In this document: positions 19,614 through 26,864 of the stretch, one piece after another
Layout of the letters: every line of letters begins with the position of its first letter
Position numbering within the stretch: position 1 is the stretch's first letter
DNA from: Acrocarpospora macrocephala
Lineage (GTDB): Bacteria > Actinomycetota > Actinomycetes > Streptosporangiales > Streptosporangiaceae
DNA length: 42,334 bases
Assembly: GCF_009687865.1 (NCBI RefSeq)
Contig: NZ_BLAE01000027.1
Coordinates: 1-42,334 of the forward strand
Reading direction: 5' to 3'
The notes under the pieces: generated by a model
Seen by the model: only the letters and a program-made list of their open reading frames with translations
Database searches by the model: none
What the model was told of the DNA's origin: nothing
Translations under genes and position numbers: made by a program

Positions 19614-21698
19614 TCAGGGGGAGTTCGGCACGGATGGGTGGAGCGACTCGGGGATGTAGTGTTCGTAGCTCGCCACCAGGTGCTGAGTCACGCGCTCATC
19701 GGTGGCCTCGTAGTTGAGCTGGCGCTGGAAGAACGACAGCTTTCGTTCCGCAGTGTCGAATATCTCTCCCCAACTCTTTACCCACACCTCGTACTCGGGC
19801 TGATCATCTGCAAGGCCGTCCGGCTTGCCTTGTTGCCGAATGTCGCGAAGGATCGCGTGATCAAACTCATACGTGACCAGGTAGAACCGCCACTTGCACT
19901 TCGTTCCTCGATACTGAGGGTTATCAACAATGGCACGGGCGTAGGACTTCACCTGGTCCAGCTCCTTCCTCCCAATGATCACGGAAGGGCGCTTGAGCTC
20001 GACGACAAGTCGCTCATTGGAGCGTTCGTCGCCAATGCCGCGGAACAGGACGATGTCCACTCTGCCGGCCCGGCCATCCTCGCGTCGCACGGTGTTGAGT
20101 TGGTTCTCCAGAACAGCATCTTCGCCAAGAAGATCGAGGTGTGTTCTAAGGACTGCCGTGAGGCCGACCTCGGGACGAGCGAGTGTCCACTCTTCGCCGA
20201 AGAGCCATAGATTCTGGGCAATCATGGGATGGAGTTGATCGACCTCTCGGAGCTCCTTGCGTAGGAGATCACTAGCAAAGATCTTCCGCAAACCGCCGAT
20301 GAAGTCGAGGCGATTGGCTACGGTGGCAGCCGCTCCGATGACGTCGGACAACTCGGTGCGATCAAGAAGCCGGGCCAGGTTGCCGCGATCTTCGTCGTTC
20401 AAGGACAAGACGCTTTCAAGGATCTTCTGGAGATCTCCGGGTCCACGTTCCAGAGCGGTGCGAATGAGATTGACAGATAGCTTCCTCGCGGCGCCGCGCT
20501 GGGGTAGCGCATTTCGCGCGACAGTAACGACAACATCGAAAGTGCGGCGTTCGATGATCTCTGTGGCGCTGGGGTTTTCGGTTTTGTAGGGGTAGATGCC
20601 CTCGTCCTTCAACTGGCGGACGACTTGGGTCTCGATCGCCCTGCTCCGCTCGCGAAGGTGATCCCGGATCGCCTTCGTCGCTGCATCGAGGAGAGCGCTG
20701 TGTGTCATCGTCAGCATGTGCAACTCAGCGACAGCTAGATCGTTGAACCGATTCGAGCGCAGGTAAGGCGTGAAGTTGACCACGGCGTCTGACCAGTCGT
20801 CGCCATATTCGGCGAGAGCGATGCCGTCGGAGTTGCAAACGAGCATCTTGCGATCGCTCATCCGCTCCTTCCATTCCACGAAGGTGATGAACGGGGGAGG
20901 GGCGTCCTGGGCGTACTCCTCGGGCAGATCCAGCATCAGATCCCGCGAATCCTCAATGATTTCGTCCGGATCTAGGCGCACTCCATCGAACTCGACTGTG
21001 GCCTCTGGATACGCCTTGAGGTAGAACGCGAGCTTCGCGGTGAGGTTGGCGGCAGCGTCACTTGCCTCCAGCGGACGGAGCCGCTTGTCATCAGGTACAT
21101 GAATGTGGACGGTTGTCCCAGGCGCCGCCGAGGTCGCGGTGGGCTCTTCGACATGCCACTTCGTTGCGCGACGGACGTCGGCCGTGATGCGTGTCGCAAC
21201 GGGCTTGCCCTCAACAAGGGCAACGCTTTCCCAGACGAACTCCGTGCCTAGTGCGAAGACGTACAACCGGCCCTCGCCCAGGCGGCCATGCAGAATCCGC
21301 CTGTTGCCCTCTGTGTGGGTCTTGCTCGACTTCCATGATGCGCCGTACTGGCGGAAAGACTCACGCGCGCGTTCCGGGGTTATCCCGTGGCCATTGTCCG
21401 TTACGACGATCTCTGTGATGGCGTCGGTTACGCTGCGGCGGAGTTCAACCACCACCGATGTCGCATTGGCGTCAAGCGCGTTCCATACGAGTTCGGCGAT
21501 AGCGGGGATTTTTTGCTTTTGGGTGAATTGGAGGATTTTGGGTTCGCCGACCTCAAGCAGAATCTCCGTAGCATGTGGAGGTGCAGGCCGAGGAACCGGA
21601 AGGACGTCGCCCTCTGCCGCCCCCTGGGGGGCGTTAACGGCGTCTGCAGCCACATGCTGGTCAGTCATGCGCCTGACGGTACATCTCATACTGCTCAT
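19614..21698 (-). CDS. GHKL-type ATPase fused to a C-terminal PD-(D/E)XK nuclease domain
   Basis: This protein has up to 694 aa. The N-terminal part is a GHKL (gyrase, Hsp90, histidine kinase, MutL) ATPase domain. Its N-box is E69-L-V-W-N73-A-L-D76, its G1 box D101-N-G-H-G105, its G2 box G138-R-L-G-E-G143 and a GTT lies near 194-196. The middle about 300 residues are unassigned. Near residues 535-600 is a nuclease signature: D548 in RVDIVL, E567-L-K569 in VVELKRP and a Q582-V-K-S-Y586 motif, as in QxxxY-type PD-(D/E)XK enzymes. It converges on the BREX operon. The first ATG and an internal ATG at 21668 are both possible starts; neither has a clear ribosome site. MORC-like GHKL ATPases are known in restriction-modification neighbourhoods, so a defence role is likely, but I cannot name the system. 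It is not a two-component kinase, since no phospho-acceptor His domain is seen. Confidence 0.8.
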   Translation of the reverse strand: MSSMRCTVRRMTDQHVAADAVNAPQGAAEGDVLPVPRPAPPHATEILLEVGEPKILQFTQKQKIPAIAELVWNALDANATSVVVELRRSVTDAITEIVVTDNGHGITPERARESFRQYGASWKSSKTHTEGNRRILHGRLGEGRLYVFALGTEFVWESVALVEGKPVATRITADVRRATKWHVEEPTATSAAPGTTVHIHVPDDKRLRPLEASDAAANLTAKLAFYLKAYPEATVEFDGVRLDPDEIIEDSRDLMLDLPEEYAQDAPPPFITFVEWKERMSDRKMLVCNSDGIALAEYGDDWSDAVVNFTPYLRSNRFNDLAVAELHMLTMTHSALLDAATKAIRDHLRERSRAIETQVVRQLKDEGIYPYKTENPSATEIIERRTFDVVVTVARNALPQRGAARKLSVNLIRTALERGPGDLQKILESVLSLNDEDRGNLARLLDRTELSDVIGAAATVANRLDFIGGLRKIFASDLLRKELREVDQLHPMIAQNLWLFGEEWTLARPEVGLTAVLRTHLDLLGEDAVLENQLNTVRREDGRAGRVDIVLFRGIGDERSNERLVVELKRPSVIIGRKELDQVKSYARAIVDNPQYRGTKCKWRFYLVTYEFDHAILRDIRQQGKPDGLADDQPEYEVWVKSWGEIFDTAERKLSFFQRQLNYEATDERVTQHLVASYEHYIPESLHPSVPNSP

Positions 21699-22139
21699 CA
21701 GTCACACGGACACAAAGGTTGCCGATCATCCAATCTCAGGACTGCGCATGCCGCGAAGCTGGATAGTTCAGATCAGCGCGACGATGCTCGAAACCACAGC
21801 GTGACTACGACGGGGTGATACTCGCTGATCACCAGCGATCACGGGACGGTCGGCGACGCGGTTATTCGACATCGCCTCGGCTACACCCCCGATCCGATGA
21901 CAGCAACTGATCATCTGGCCCTGATGTTTCGTGATGCTGGTCGGGTCGCGTGACGAGTCGACCAGCTGATGCCTTTCGCTGGCGGGTCAGCCTGGCGGCC
22001 CGACTTTCGCGTCGGGTGAGCGGGTTCCACGAGGCCCGGCCTGTACTCCTTCCTGGGGTTGTCGGGACGGGATCTGCGATGATCAGGGTGGCAGGGTCTG
22101 CAGCCGGGTGATCACAGCGGGGATCAGACCGGCCCATCG
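21699..22139. other. accessory intergenic region with no clear gene
   Basis: About 440 nt upstream of the GHKL-nuclease gene should contain that gene's promoter. A plus-strand frame ending at the TGA near 21952 encodes a protein-like tail (RHRLGYTPDPM followed by HLALMFRDAG), possibly a fragment of a lost gene. Nothing else is supported. Confidence 0.35.
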
Positions 22140-22515
22140 CCAATGCCTGGGCCAAGTGGAGCCGGACACGTCTGCCACGCGGAAATCTCGAAGGCCGAAG
22201 CCGCCGGATCCAGGTCCGGGTTTGCGCCGCGATGGCAGCCCAGACCGAGCTCGAAGGGCGGTTCCTGGGCGGGCGGCGGCCGTACGGCTACTGCCTGGCC
22301 GAGGCCGGACCCCACCCCAACCCGCACAAGGTCGCAGCGGGGGAAACGGATCTGTCGGCTGATCCTGGATCCGCCGGCGGCCGCCGTAATGAAGAAGATC
22401 TTCATGCTCCGGCTCTACGGGCTGGGTGCCGGGCGGATCGGTTGCCGTGGTTGGGGATCCCGCGATCGGCAGCCACGGCCGGGATGGGACTTAGGTGGAC
22501 GCATGCCCATTGACA
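22140..22515 (+). pseudogene. relic of a large serine recombinase
   Basis: The translation at 22181-22340 gives RRIQVRVCAAMAAQTELEG followed by RFLGGRRPYGYCLAEAG and HPNP. This is the characteristic region after the catalytic domain of actinobacterial large serine recombinases. The frame is lost at a run of five Gs near 22338-22342. Reading one base over continues the similarity as KRICRLILDPPAAAV and then a helical segment. Another shift near 22440 leads to LGIPRSAA, resembling the usual GIPSP segment. The N-terminal resolvase domain is absent. It is therefore a fragment with at least two frameshifts and no activity. It marks an old mobile element in the accessory region. Confidence 0.65.
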
Positions 22516-22588
22516 GACTCGGCGGGCACGTTCAGGCCAGCCGCTATCACCGTCTCGCTCGTCTTCACGGCTGAGAAAAGGTCGGATA

Positions 22589-22744
22589 TCAACGGGCAGG
22601 GATGGCGCCAAGTCCGAGCCCGGCATTCTGTACCGCTGAGCTGAGTTCGCGCTGCTCGGCAAAGCTGAGCAGCGCCCTGGCCCGCTTGTGGGCCAGGACT
22701 TCCCGCGCTGCGTACCCGTCCGCCGCGGTGATGACGTCAATCAC
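22589..22744 (-). CDS. possible 51-aa ORF or gene fragment
   Basis: A GTG at 22744 opens a 51-aa frame ending in a TGA at 22589-22591. The peptide is Ala-, Arg- and Leu-rich and looks like a helical C-terminal segment (REVLAHKRARALLSFAEQ). It begins about 30 nt after the XRE regulator stop on the same strand. No clear ribosome site was found. It may be a genuine small gene or a remnant; I do not recognise it. Confidence 0.2.
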   Translation of the reverse strand: MIDVITAADGYAAREVLAHKRARALLSFAEQRELSSAVQNAGLGLGAIPAR

Positions 22745-22774
22745 CGGCCAGGAGGGATGAGGTGAAACATCGAG

Positions 22775-23653
22775 CTACGACGTCGTGGCGCTTTCGTCAT
22801 CGTTGTCGGGCAGCGCCGAACGGAGTTCCTCCATCACCTGGGTGATGACCGCGCGAGCGCTTGCACCGTAGGCCGCGACGGACGCCATCGCCCCAAAGAC
22901 CTTCTCGTGCAGGTCTATCTCCTGGGCCTGGGTCAACGTCAATTCGGCCGAGAAGATCTCCACGAGTACCTGACGGTCATCGAAGACCCAGAAGCCGCAC
23001 CCAGGGGCAATGATGAACGGCGTGCCGAACGGGATGACCCCGAGCCGCACGTTGGGCAGCGTCGAGGCGGCTACCAGCCGATCGAGCTGGGGCAGCATCA
23101 GCTCTGGCGGGCACAGTCGGTACCGGAGAACGGCCTCAGTGATCACGAAGTGGAAGCGTTTCCGTGGATCGTAGAGGATCTCTTGACGGGCCAGCCGGGC
23201 GCGAACGGCGTCGTCGATGTCATTCGTGATCCCGAACACGGTGATGGCCTGAGCCAGCCGATGACGGGCGTATCCCGCTGTTTGAAGCAGCCCGGGAACG
23301 AAGGCGGGCTCGAAGACTCGAATCCGAGTAGCCCGCCGTTCCATATCGGCCCACGTGCCCTGATGATGCCGGGTGCCCGCGCTCAGGAGACGCTGCCACT
23401 CCGCGTGCGCAGACTCCATCGTGCGCAGCATGGCCAGCACCGAGGCACTGTCCTGTTCGTCGCCGGTCGTCGCGCCGACCCAGCTGATGACGTCGGCCTC
23501 GGTGGGGGTCTGCTTCCCCGTCTCCAGCTTCGAGATCTTCGAGGCAGGCCAGGAAAGACGCTCGGCAAGTTCACGGCCGGTCAAACCGACGGACGCACGC
23601 AGGGTGCGCAGTCTGTTTCCGAGCGCCTCTCTGGCTTGCTGGACGCTGGTCAC
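22775..23653 (-). CDS. XRE-family helix-turn-helix regulator with DUF5753 domain
   Basis: This 292-aa protein starts with an XRE-type helix-turn-helix at about residues 8-65 (LRTLRASVGLTGRELAERL then SKISKLETGKQTPT). A DUF5753 domain fills about residues 100-280, beginning with the typical ATRIRVFEPAFVPGLLQTA segment. Such proteins are abundant in mycelial actinomycetes and are usually paired with a small partner gene (the WhiJ/BldB-like arrangement). The GTG start at 23653 has a GGGGG ribosome-site-like run just upstream. It lies 23 nt downstream of the DUF6879 gene and is probably in the same operon. It may regulate its own cluster; targets are unknown. Confidence 0.88.
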   Translation of the reverse strand: MTSVQQAREALGNRLRTLRASVGLTGRELAERLSWPASKISKLETGKQTPTEADVISWVGATTGDEQDSASVLAMLRTMESAHAEWQRLLSAGTRHHQGTWADMERRATRIRVFEPAFVPGLLQTAGYARHRLAQAITVFGITNDIDDAVRARLARQEILYDPRKRFHFVITEAVLRYRLCPPELMLPQLDRLVAASTLPNVRLGVIPFGTPFIIAPGCGFWVFDDRQVLVEIFSAELTLTQAQEIDLHEKVFGAMASVAAYGASARAVITQVMEELRSALPDNDDESATTS

Positions 23654-23676
23654 GCCCCCTTTTTTACTCAGCCGTC

Positions 23677-24201
23677 CTACTCTCGTGCCAAGTCGGCGAG
23701 GAACTGCTCGCGAGTGACCGCCCGATGCCGGGCGTCGTCACGAGCCGCTGCCAGCTCGACCACGGTGGCTGGGTCGGTGACGATCTCGGCACCGAGCAGT
23801 ACATCATTCTCGTCGAACTCCAGCCGAGCGGCCCACTTGGAGTCGAACAGCCAATAGTCGAACTCCGGCAGACCGGCCGCCTGCGCCCGGTTCAGATAGC
23901 GAATGTCCTCCCCGGCCTCGATGGCGAACTCCGCACACCATAGGCCGAAGCGGGAGTAATCCGACAGCGGGACGGAGACAACACGCACGCGGTGGACGAA
24001 CTTGCCCTTGGCCGCGTGCTCGGCCATGAGATCGAGCCAGGGCCGATTCCAAGCCAGGTCGTCGGGCTCACCGGCGATGAATCTGCGGAGCGGCTCGTGC
24101 TCGCCCGAGGAGTTGTAGCGCTCCCTCGGCTCCAGCCGGAACGCGGTGTGCTCGAAAGACCTGAACAGATCCCCGAACGCGTCGCCGGAAACCAGGGTCA
24201 A
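23677..24201 (-). CDS. DUF6879-family protein
   Basis: This 174-aa soluble protein resembles the DUF6879 family often found directly beside XRE/DUF5753 regulators. Characteristic features are the N-terminal DLFRSFEHTAFRLEPRERY, a WLDLMAEH segment and a C-terminal part with YWLFDSKWAARLEFDE. The start appears to be TTG at 24201: it overlaps the TGA of the upstream gene as TTGA and has GGGGAGGGG just ahead, and no ATG is available in the right place. The middle of a three-gene minus-strand set, it is probably the functional partner of the downstream regulator. No catalytic motif is recognised. Confidence 0.8.
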   Translation of the reverse strand: MTLVSGDAFGDLFRSFEHTAFRLEPRERYNSSGEHEPLRRFIAGEPDDLAWNRPWLDLMAEHAAKGKFVHRVRVVSVPLSDYSRFGLWCAEFAIEAGEDIRYLNRAQAAGLPEFDYWLFDSKWAARLEFDENDVLLGAEIVTDPATVVELAAARDDARHRAVTREQFLADLARE

Positions 24202-24452
24202 CGCCCCTCCCCGGCGCTTTCGTCGGCCTCAGCGGTCGTAGCCGCGTCGTGAGTGGCGGGGGCCTGGTAGAAGCTCAGGAGCTCCAGGGGGATTTCGATG
24301 TCGGCCTCACCGGAGGGCACCTCCCCCAGATCGGCGAGTGCCTGCGGGTCAGTGATGCGGTAACCGCGCACCACGAGACTGCCCCGGTCTGTTGCGTACA
24401 GCGTGGGGGAGCCGCCGTTCTGCGAGGTCGAACCGAGGAACGTAACCCTCAT
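24198..24452 (-). CDS. 84-aa conserved hypothetical protein, first gene of the regulator trio
   Basis: The frame is open further upstream, to 24608, but the ATG at 24452 has GGAGG 5 nt ahead and begins a compact protein: MRVTFLGSTSQNGG, SPTLYATDRGSLVVRGYRI and a C-terminal VEIP-like IEIPLELLSFY. Similar small proteins with the SPTLYATDR segment recur beside DUF6879 and XRE genes in actinomycetes (recalled, not searched). The last 20 residues are Ala-, Glu- and Thr-rich and probably disordered. Its stop overlaps the DUF6879 start, so the two are translationally coupled. The role is unknown; a small partner or antagonist of the regulator is an inference. Confidence 0.7.
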   Translation of the reverse strand: MRVTFLGSTSQNGGSPTLYATDRGSLVVRGYRITDPQALADLGEVPSGEADIEIPLELLSFYQAPATHDAATTAEADESAGEGR

Positions 24453-24645
24453 ACCTGCCTCCGCGGAGAAGATTTCGAGAACATTCACCATGAGGGGACT
24501 ACGACTCGACGTGGCCATCAACCCTCCAGACGCGATCGCTCTAGGGCGTCGTACATGGCCATCCGGGAAGTCAACTCCACCATCTGGCGAGTCATGATGG
24601 CAGCGCATCGCATCGGCTTCCCCTCGGCTTGCGAAAGGGAGAATC

Positions 24646-24870
24646 TCAAAGTCCTAGTGACTTGCCGCTGATCCATTCGGCGAGCCGGGTTCGGTCGATC
24701 ATGACGACGTGCCCGTGGCCTTCCTCGATCGTCGGGCGGGTGAATCGGGCAGAGGTGACCGAGACTGCCTGATGGCCGGTGTAGGCGCAGCGTACGGTGC
24801 CGATGAGGTTGCGGATGCGGTCTGCTCTGACGGGGCCGTGCGAGTCGCCAGAGCTTCTGCCGCGCTCCAC
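24646..24870 (-). pseudogene. C-terminal fragment of an Mrr-like restriction endonuclease
   Basis: A 74-aa frame carries RIRNLIGTVRCAYTG, VTSARFTRPTIEEGHGH and MIDRTRLAEWISG. This is the usual end of the Mrr-cat restriction-endonuclease fold, where a (T/S)xxFT-type segment is followed by LIDRxRLAxW. The catalytic D and QxK part, and any DNA-binding N-terminus, are missing: the frame begins just after the stop of the phosphodiesterase gene. It is a truncated remnant and presumably inactive. It is one more sign that defence genes have come and gone at this site. Confidence 0.55.
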
Positions 24871-24876
24871 GGCCGG

Positions 24877-25368
24877 TCAGGTGACGGGCACGATCTTCAC
24901 CTCTGTGAGCGTGCCGTTCTCGATCTGCAGCAATCCCAGCGTGCCGTGCGGCTGGCGCCTGGGGTCGGTGGGTGAGCCCGGGTTGAGGATGCGCAATTGG
25001 TCGGTGCTCTGGTCGATGGGGATGTGGGAGTGGCCGAAGATCACCAGTTTGGCTTCGGGGAATCTGGCCCGCATTCTGGCCAGCCGCCCTTTGGCCTGGC
25101 CGCTGTCGTGGATCATGGTCACGCGCAGGCCGCCGAGCGTCAGTTCCAGTGTCTGCGGGGCGTGGACGTCTGGGCCGTCGTTGTTGCCCTTGACGGCGTG
25201 GACGGGTGCGTAGGCGGCCAGTTCGTCCAGGACCCGGCCGACGCAGAGGTCACCGGCGTGCCGGATCGCGTCGGCGCCGCGCAGGTGCTCGGCCACCCGG
25301 GGAGGACACGTCTTCCAAAAGCGCGGCGCGTGCGTGTCAGACAGAACGACGACCTTCATCACTTCCAT
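24877..25368 (-). CDS. YfcE/MJ0936-type metallophosphoesterase
   Basis: This 163-aa calcineurin-fold phosphodiesterase has the family motifs in order: SDTH near the N-terminus, HAGD, GNND, the IHD segment and GHSH, followed by LNPGSPTDPR typical of the YfcE/MJ0936 group. These enzymes hydrolyse phosphodiesters with a two-metal centre; the physiological substrate is usually unknown. The ATG at 25368 and an ATG three codons later (25359) are both possible; the second gives the standard MKVVVLSDTH beginning. The length is normal. It is flanked downstream by the Mrr fragment and upstream by an inverted repeat at 25458-25481. Confidence 0.88.
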   Translation of the reverse strand: MEVMKVVVLSDTHAPRFWKTCPPRVAEHLRGADAIRHAGDLCVGRVLDELAAYAPVHAVKGNNDGPDVHAPQTLELTLGGLRVTMIHDSGQAKGRLARMRARFPEAKLVIFGHSHIPIDQSTDQLRILNPGSPTDPRRQPHGTLGLLQIENGTLTEVKIVPVT

Positions 25369-25457
25369 GATGCGGCAGAAGGCCTGCGGTCAGGACGGTG
25401 AGGCGGCCGACCTCCTTACAGTGTTTGGGCGTTGGCGTCTGGATCGGACTGTTTGGC

Positions 25458-25481
25458 GGGTTGCAACCTCTGATGCAACCC
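25458..25481. repeat. inverted repeat upstream of the phosphodiesterase gene
   Basis: GGGTTGCA (25458-25465) and TGCAACCC (25474-25481) form a perfect 8-bp inverted repeat around an 8-nt centre. It lies about 90 nt upstream of the phosphodiesterase start and 104 nt past the end of the 164-aa gene. It could be an operator or a weak terminator; there is no T-run. Confidence 0.45.
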
Positions 25482-25584
25482 TGCGAGCGACCCCGAATGT
25501 GGGCCAGTCGTCGATCGGCCGTCAGCGTCGCGGAAGAGCGAGAACCTTCTTCGCGCGTGCCGATGGGGCTGAATTAGCACGGAT

Positions 25585-26079
25585 TTAGGCCACGCCCACG
25601 ACGTCTAGGATCTCCTCCACATGGGCTAGGTAGGGATTCTGGCGCAGTTCCTGGTGCGCGGTGTACAGCATCGACATGGCCCGAATCGAAGCGAGCCGGT
25701 GGAATTCGAGAAACTCCGTGAACAAGACCCGGGCTTCCTCCGGCTGACCCTTAGCCCGGACCAGCACGTGTTCCCCCGCAAGCCGGCAGACGAGCGTGAT
25801 CTGATTCCTTGAGGCTGTGGCCTCGACGAACCCTTCTCTGATCAATGATCTCCTGATCAGCTCAAACGTCAGTATGAGGTCAACCACCGGGATAGTGAGG
25901 TACCTGCGCTGAATGCTCAGTTGCGCAATGGCTAGGTCCACTGCCACGTGGAAGTAGTCGAACAGGAACGCGTACTGGTCCACCTCCTGCGGGGGCACGT
26001 TCCTGCCGTTGCTACGCGGACTCCATTTGTCAGTCCATGAATCATCGGAAGCAGATGGGGTGTATTCGAAGGTGATCAC
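25585..26079 (-). CDS. unrecognised 164-aa protein
   Basis: I do not recognise this protein. It begins with a short polar segment and then a region rich in aromatic and aliphatic residues (YAFLFDYFHVAVDLAIAQL and PVVDLILTFELIRRSLI). The central strand-like region contains LVCRLAGEHVLVRAKG, and the C-terminus is helical. No membrane segment or catalytic motif stands out. The GTG start at 26079 is the longest option and has only a weak AGGAAG about 13 nt upstream. It sits between the integrase relic and the phosphodiesterase gene, so it is part of the accessory region. An uninterrupted frame with protein-like composition supports a real gene. Confidence 0.6.
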   Translation of the reverse strand: MITFEYTPSASDDSWTDKWSPRSNGRNVPPQEVDQYAFLFDYFHVAVDLAIAQLSIQRRYLTIPVVDLILTFELIRRSLIREGFVEATASRNQITLVCRLAGEHVLVRAKGQPEEARVLFTEFLEFHRLASIRAMSMLYTAHQELRQNPYLAHVEEILDVVGVA

Positions 26080-26310
26080 GTCAGGGGGCTTCCTAGTAGC
26101 CGCGTGTGGGAAATGCGCTCCTCATTCTCCCCTAATCGTCCACGGACACACGCAGGCCGTATTGGTTGTTTCGGCCGACTGCGTCGTCGAAGTGTGTCCT
26201 CCGCGGTCGTCGTCCCTGCTGCGGTCGACCGGCTCACCGTTATCGAGAGTTTCCTGGATCATCCGGAATTGATCCTCTCTGTCCGCTGGCTCAGGGGTGA
26301 TCAGGAAGCG

Positions 26311-26582
26311 GGCAACGGGCACACCGCAGGCGGTCCGCTCCATCCTGAGCGAACGTCTCGTCTCTTCAAGGCGAGGATTGCCAAGCATGGGCTGCCAGAC
26401 GTACGGCTGCACGATCTCCAACACACCTGGGCGACGCTCGCTCTCAAGGCGGCGTGCCCGTGAAGGTCGTTCAGGAACGGCTCGGACATGCCAATTTGTC
26501 GATCATGTAGAAGATCTACGCGCACGTCATCAAGGGCATGCAGGCGGAAGCCGTCGAAACCGTGTCCGCTCTCTTCGTATGA
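26311..26582 (+). pseudogene. C-terminal relic of a tyrosine integrase next to tRNA-Leu
   Basis: The translation shows a tyrosine-recombinase C-terminus: PLHPERTSRLFKARIAKHG, then RLHDLQHTWATLALKA. The usual HxxR box (HDLRH) reads HDLQH, so the catalytic Arg is lost. One G is missing near 26448-26452, shifting the frame; one base over, the sequence continues VPVKVVQERLGHANLSIM, a TAG stop at 26508-26510, then KIYAHVIKGMQAEAVETVS and a TGA at 26580-26582. The N-terminal core-binding part is absent. It therefore has a truncation, a frameshift, a nonsense codon and an active-site change. The relic converges on the tRNA-Leu 3' end 62 nt away, the standard position of an integrase in a tRNA-borne element. 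Confidence 0.85.
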
Positions 26583-26617
26583 CGTCGATCAGGCTGCGTT
26601 GCAACCTCGACATGAAG

Positions 26618-26640
26618 AAAGCCCCGCTGAGCAGGGCTTT
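26618..26640 (-). terminator. hairpin after tRNA-Leu, probable terminator
   Basis: AAAGCCC (26618-26624) pairs with GGGCTTT (26634-26640) around a 9-nt loop. On the minus strand it follows the tRNA-Leu CCA end by 3 nt and runs into TTTCTTC. A nearly identical copy in opposite orientation lies at 19403-19435. Confidence 0.65.
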
Positions 26641-26643
26641 TCA

Positions 26644-26732
26644 TGGTGTCCGAGGGGGGACTTGAACCCCCATGCCCATCACTGGGCACTAGCACCTCAA
26701 GCTAGCGCGTCTGCCTATTCCGCCACCCGGAC
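26644..26732 (-). tRNA. tRNA-Leu (anticodon GAG), CCA encoded
   Basis: On the minus strand the acceptor stem GTCCGGG pairs with CTCGGAC (one G-T pair). The anticodon stem CTAGC/GCTAG encloses the loop TTGAGGT with anticodon GAG. A long variable arm TGCCCA-GTGA-TGGGCA marks it as a class II leucine tRNA. The T arm is GGGGGTTCAAGTCCCCC, and A-CCA follows the acceptor stem. It is intact and is the likely attachment gene for the accessory region to its left. Confidence 0.95.
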
Positions 26733-26864
26733 GTGGTGCCTGCACGCGGGACCGTCATCCCGCGTCGGCTGTTAAAGGTTAGCACTCGCGGGCCTGTGGT
26801 TCATCCCGCTATCCGATCGGCCAGGATGGGAGGCGCAAGCCGTACCGACTCTGGAGGAAACAGG

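Noticed and set aside
19614-21698. Two-component sensor histidine kinase
   Set aside because: ATP-binding boxes are present, but there is no dimerisation/phospho-acceptor His region or sensor domain, and the C-terminus carries a nuclease signature instead.
26733-26864. Upstream extension of the M20 peptidase frame by 44 codons
   Set aside because: The extension begins at the tRNA-Leu end and is not typical of the family; ATG 26865 has a strong GGAGG site.
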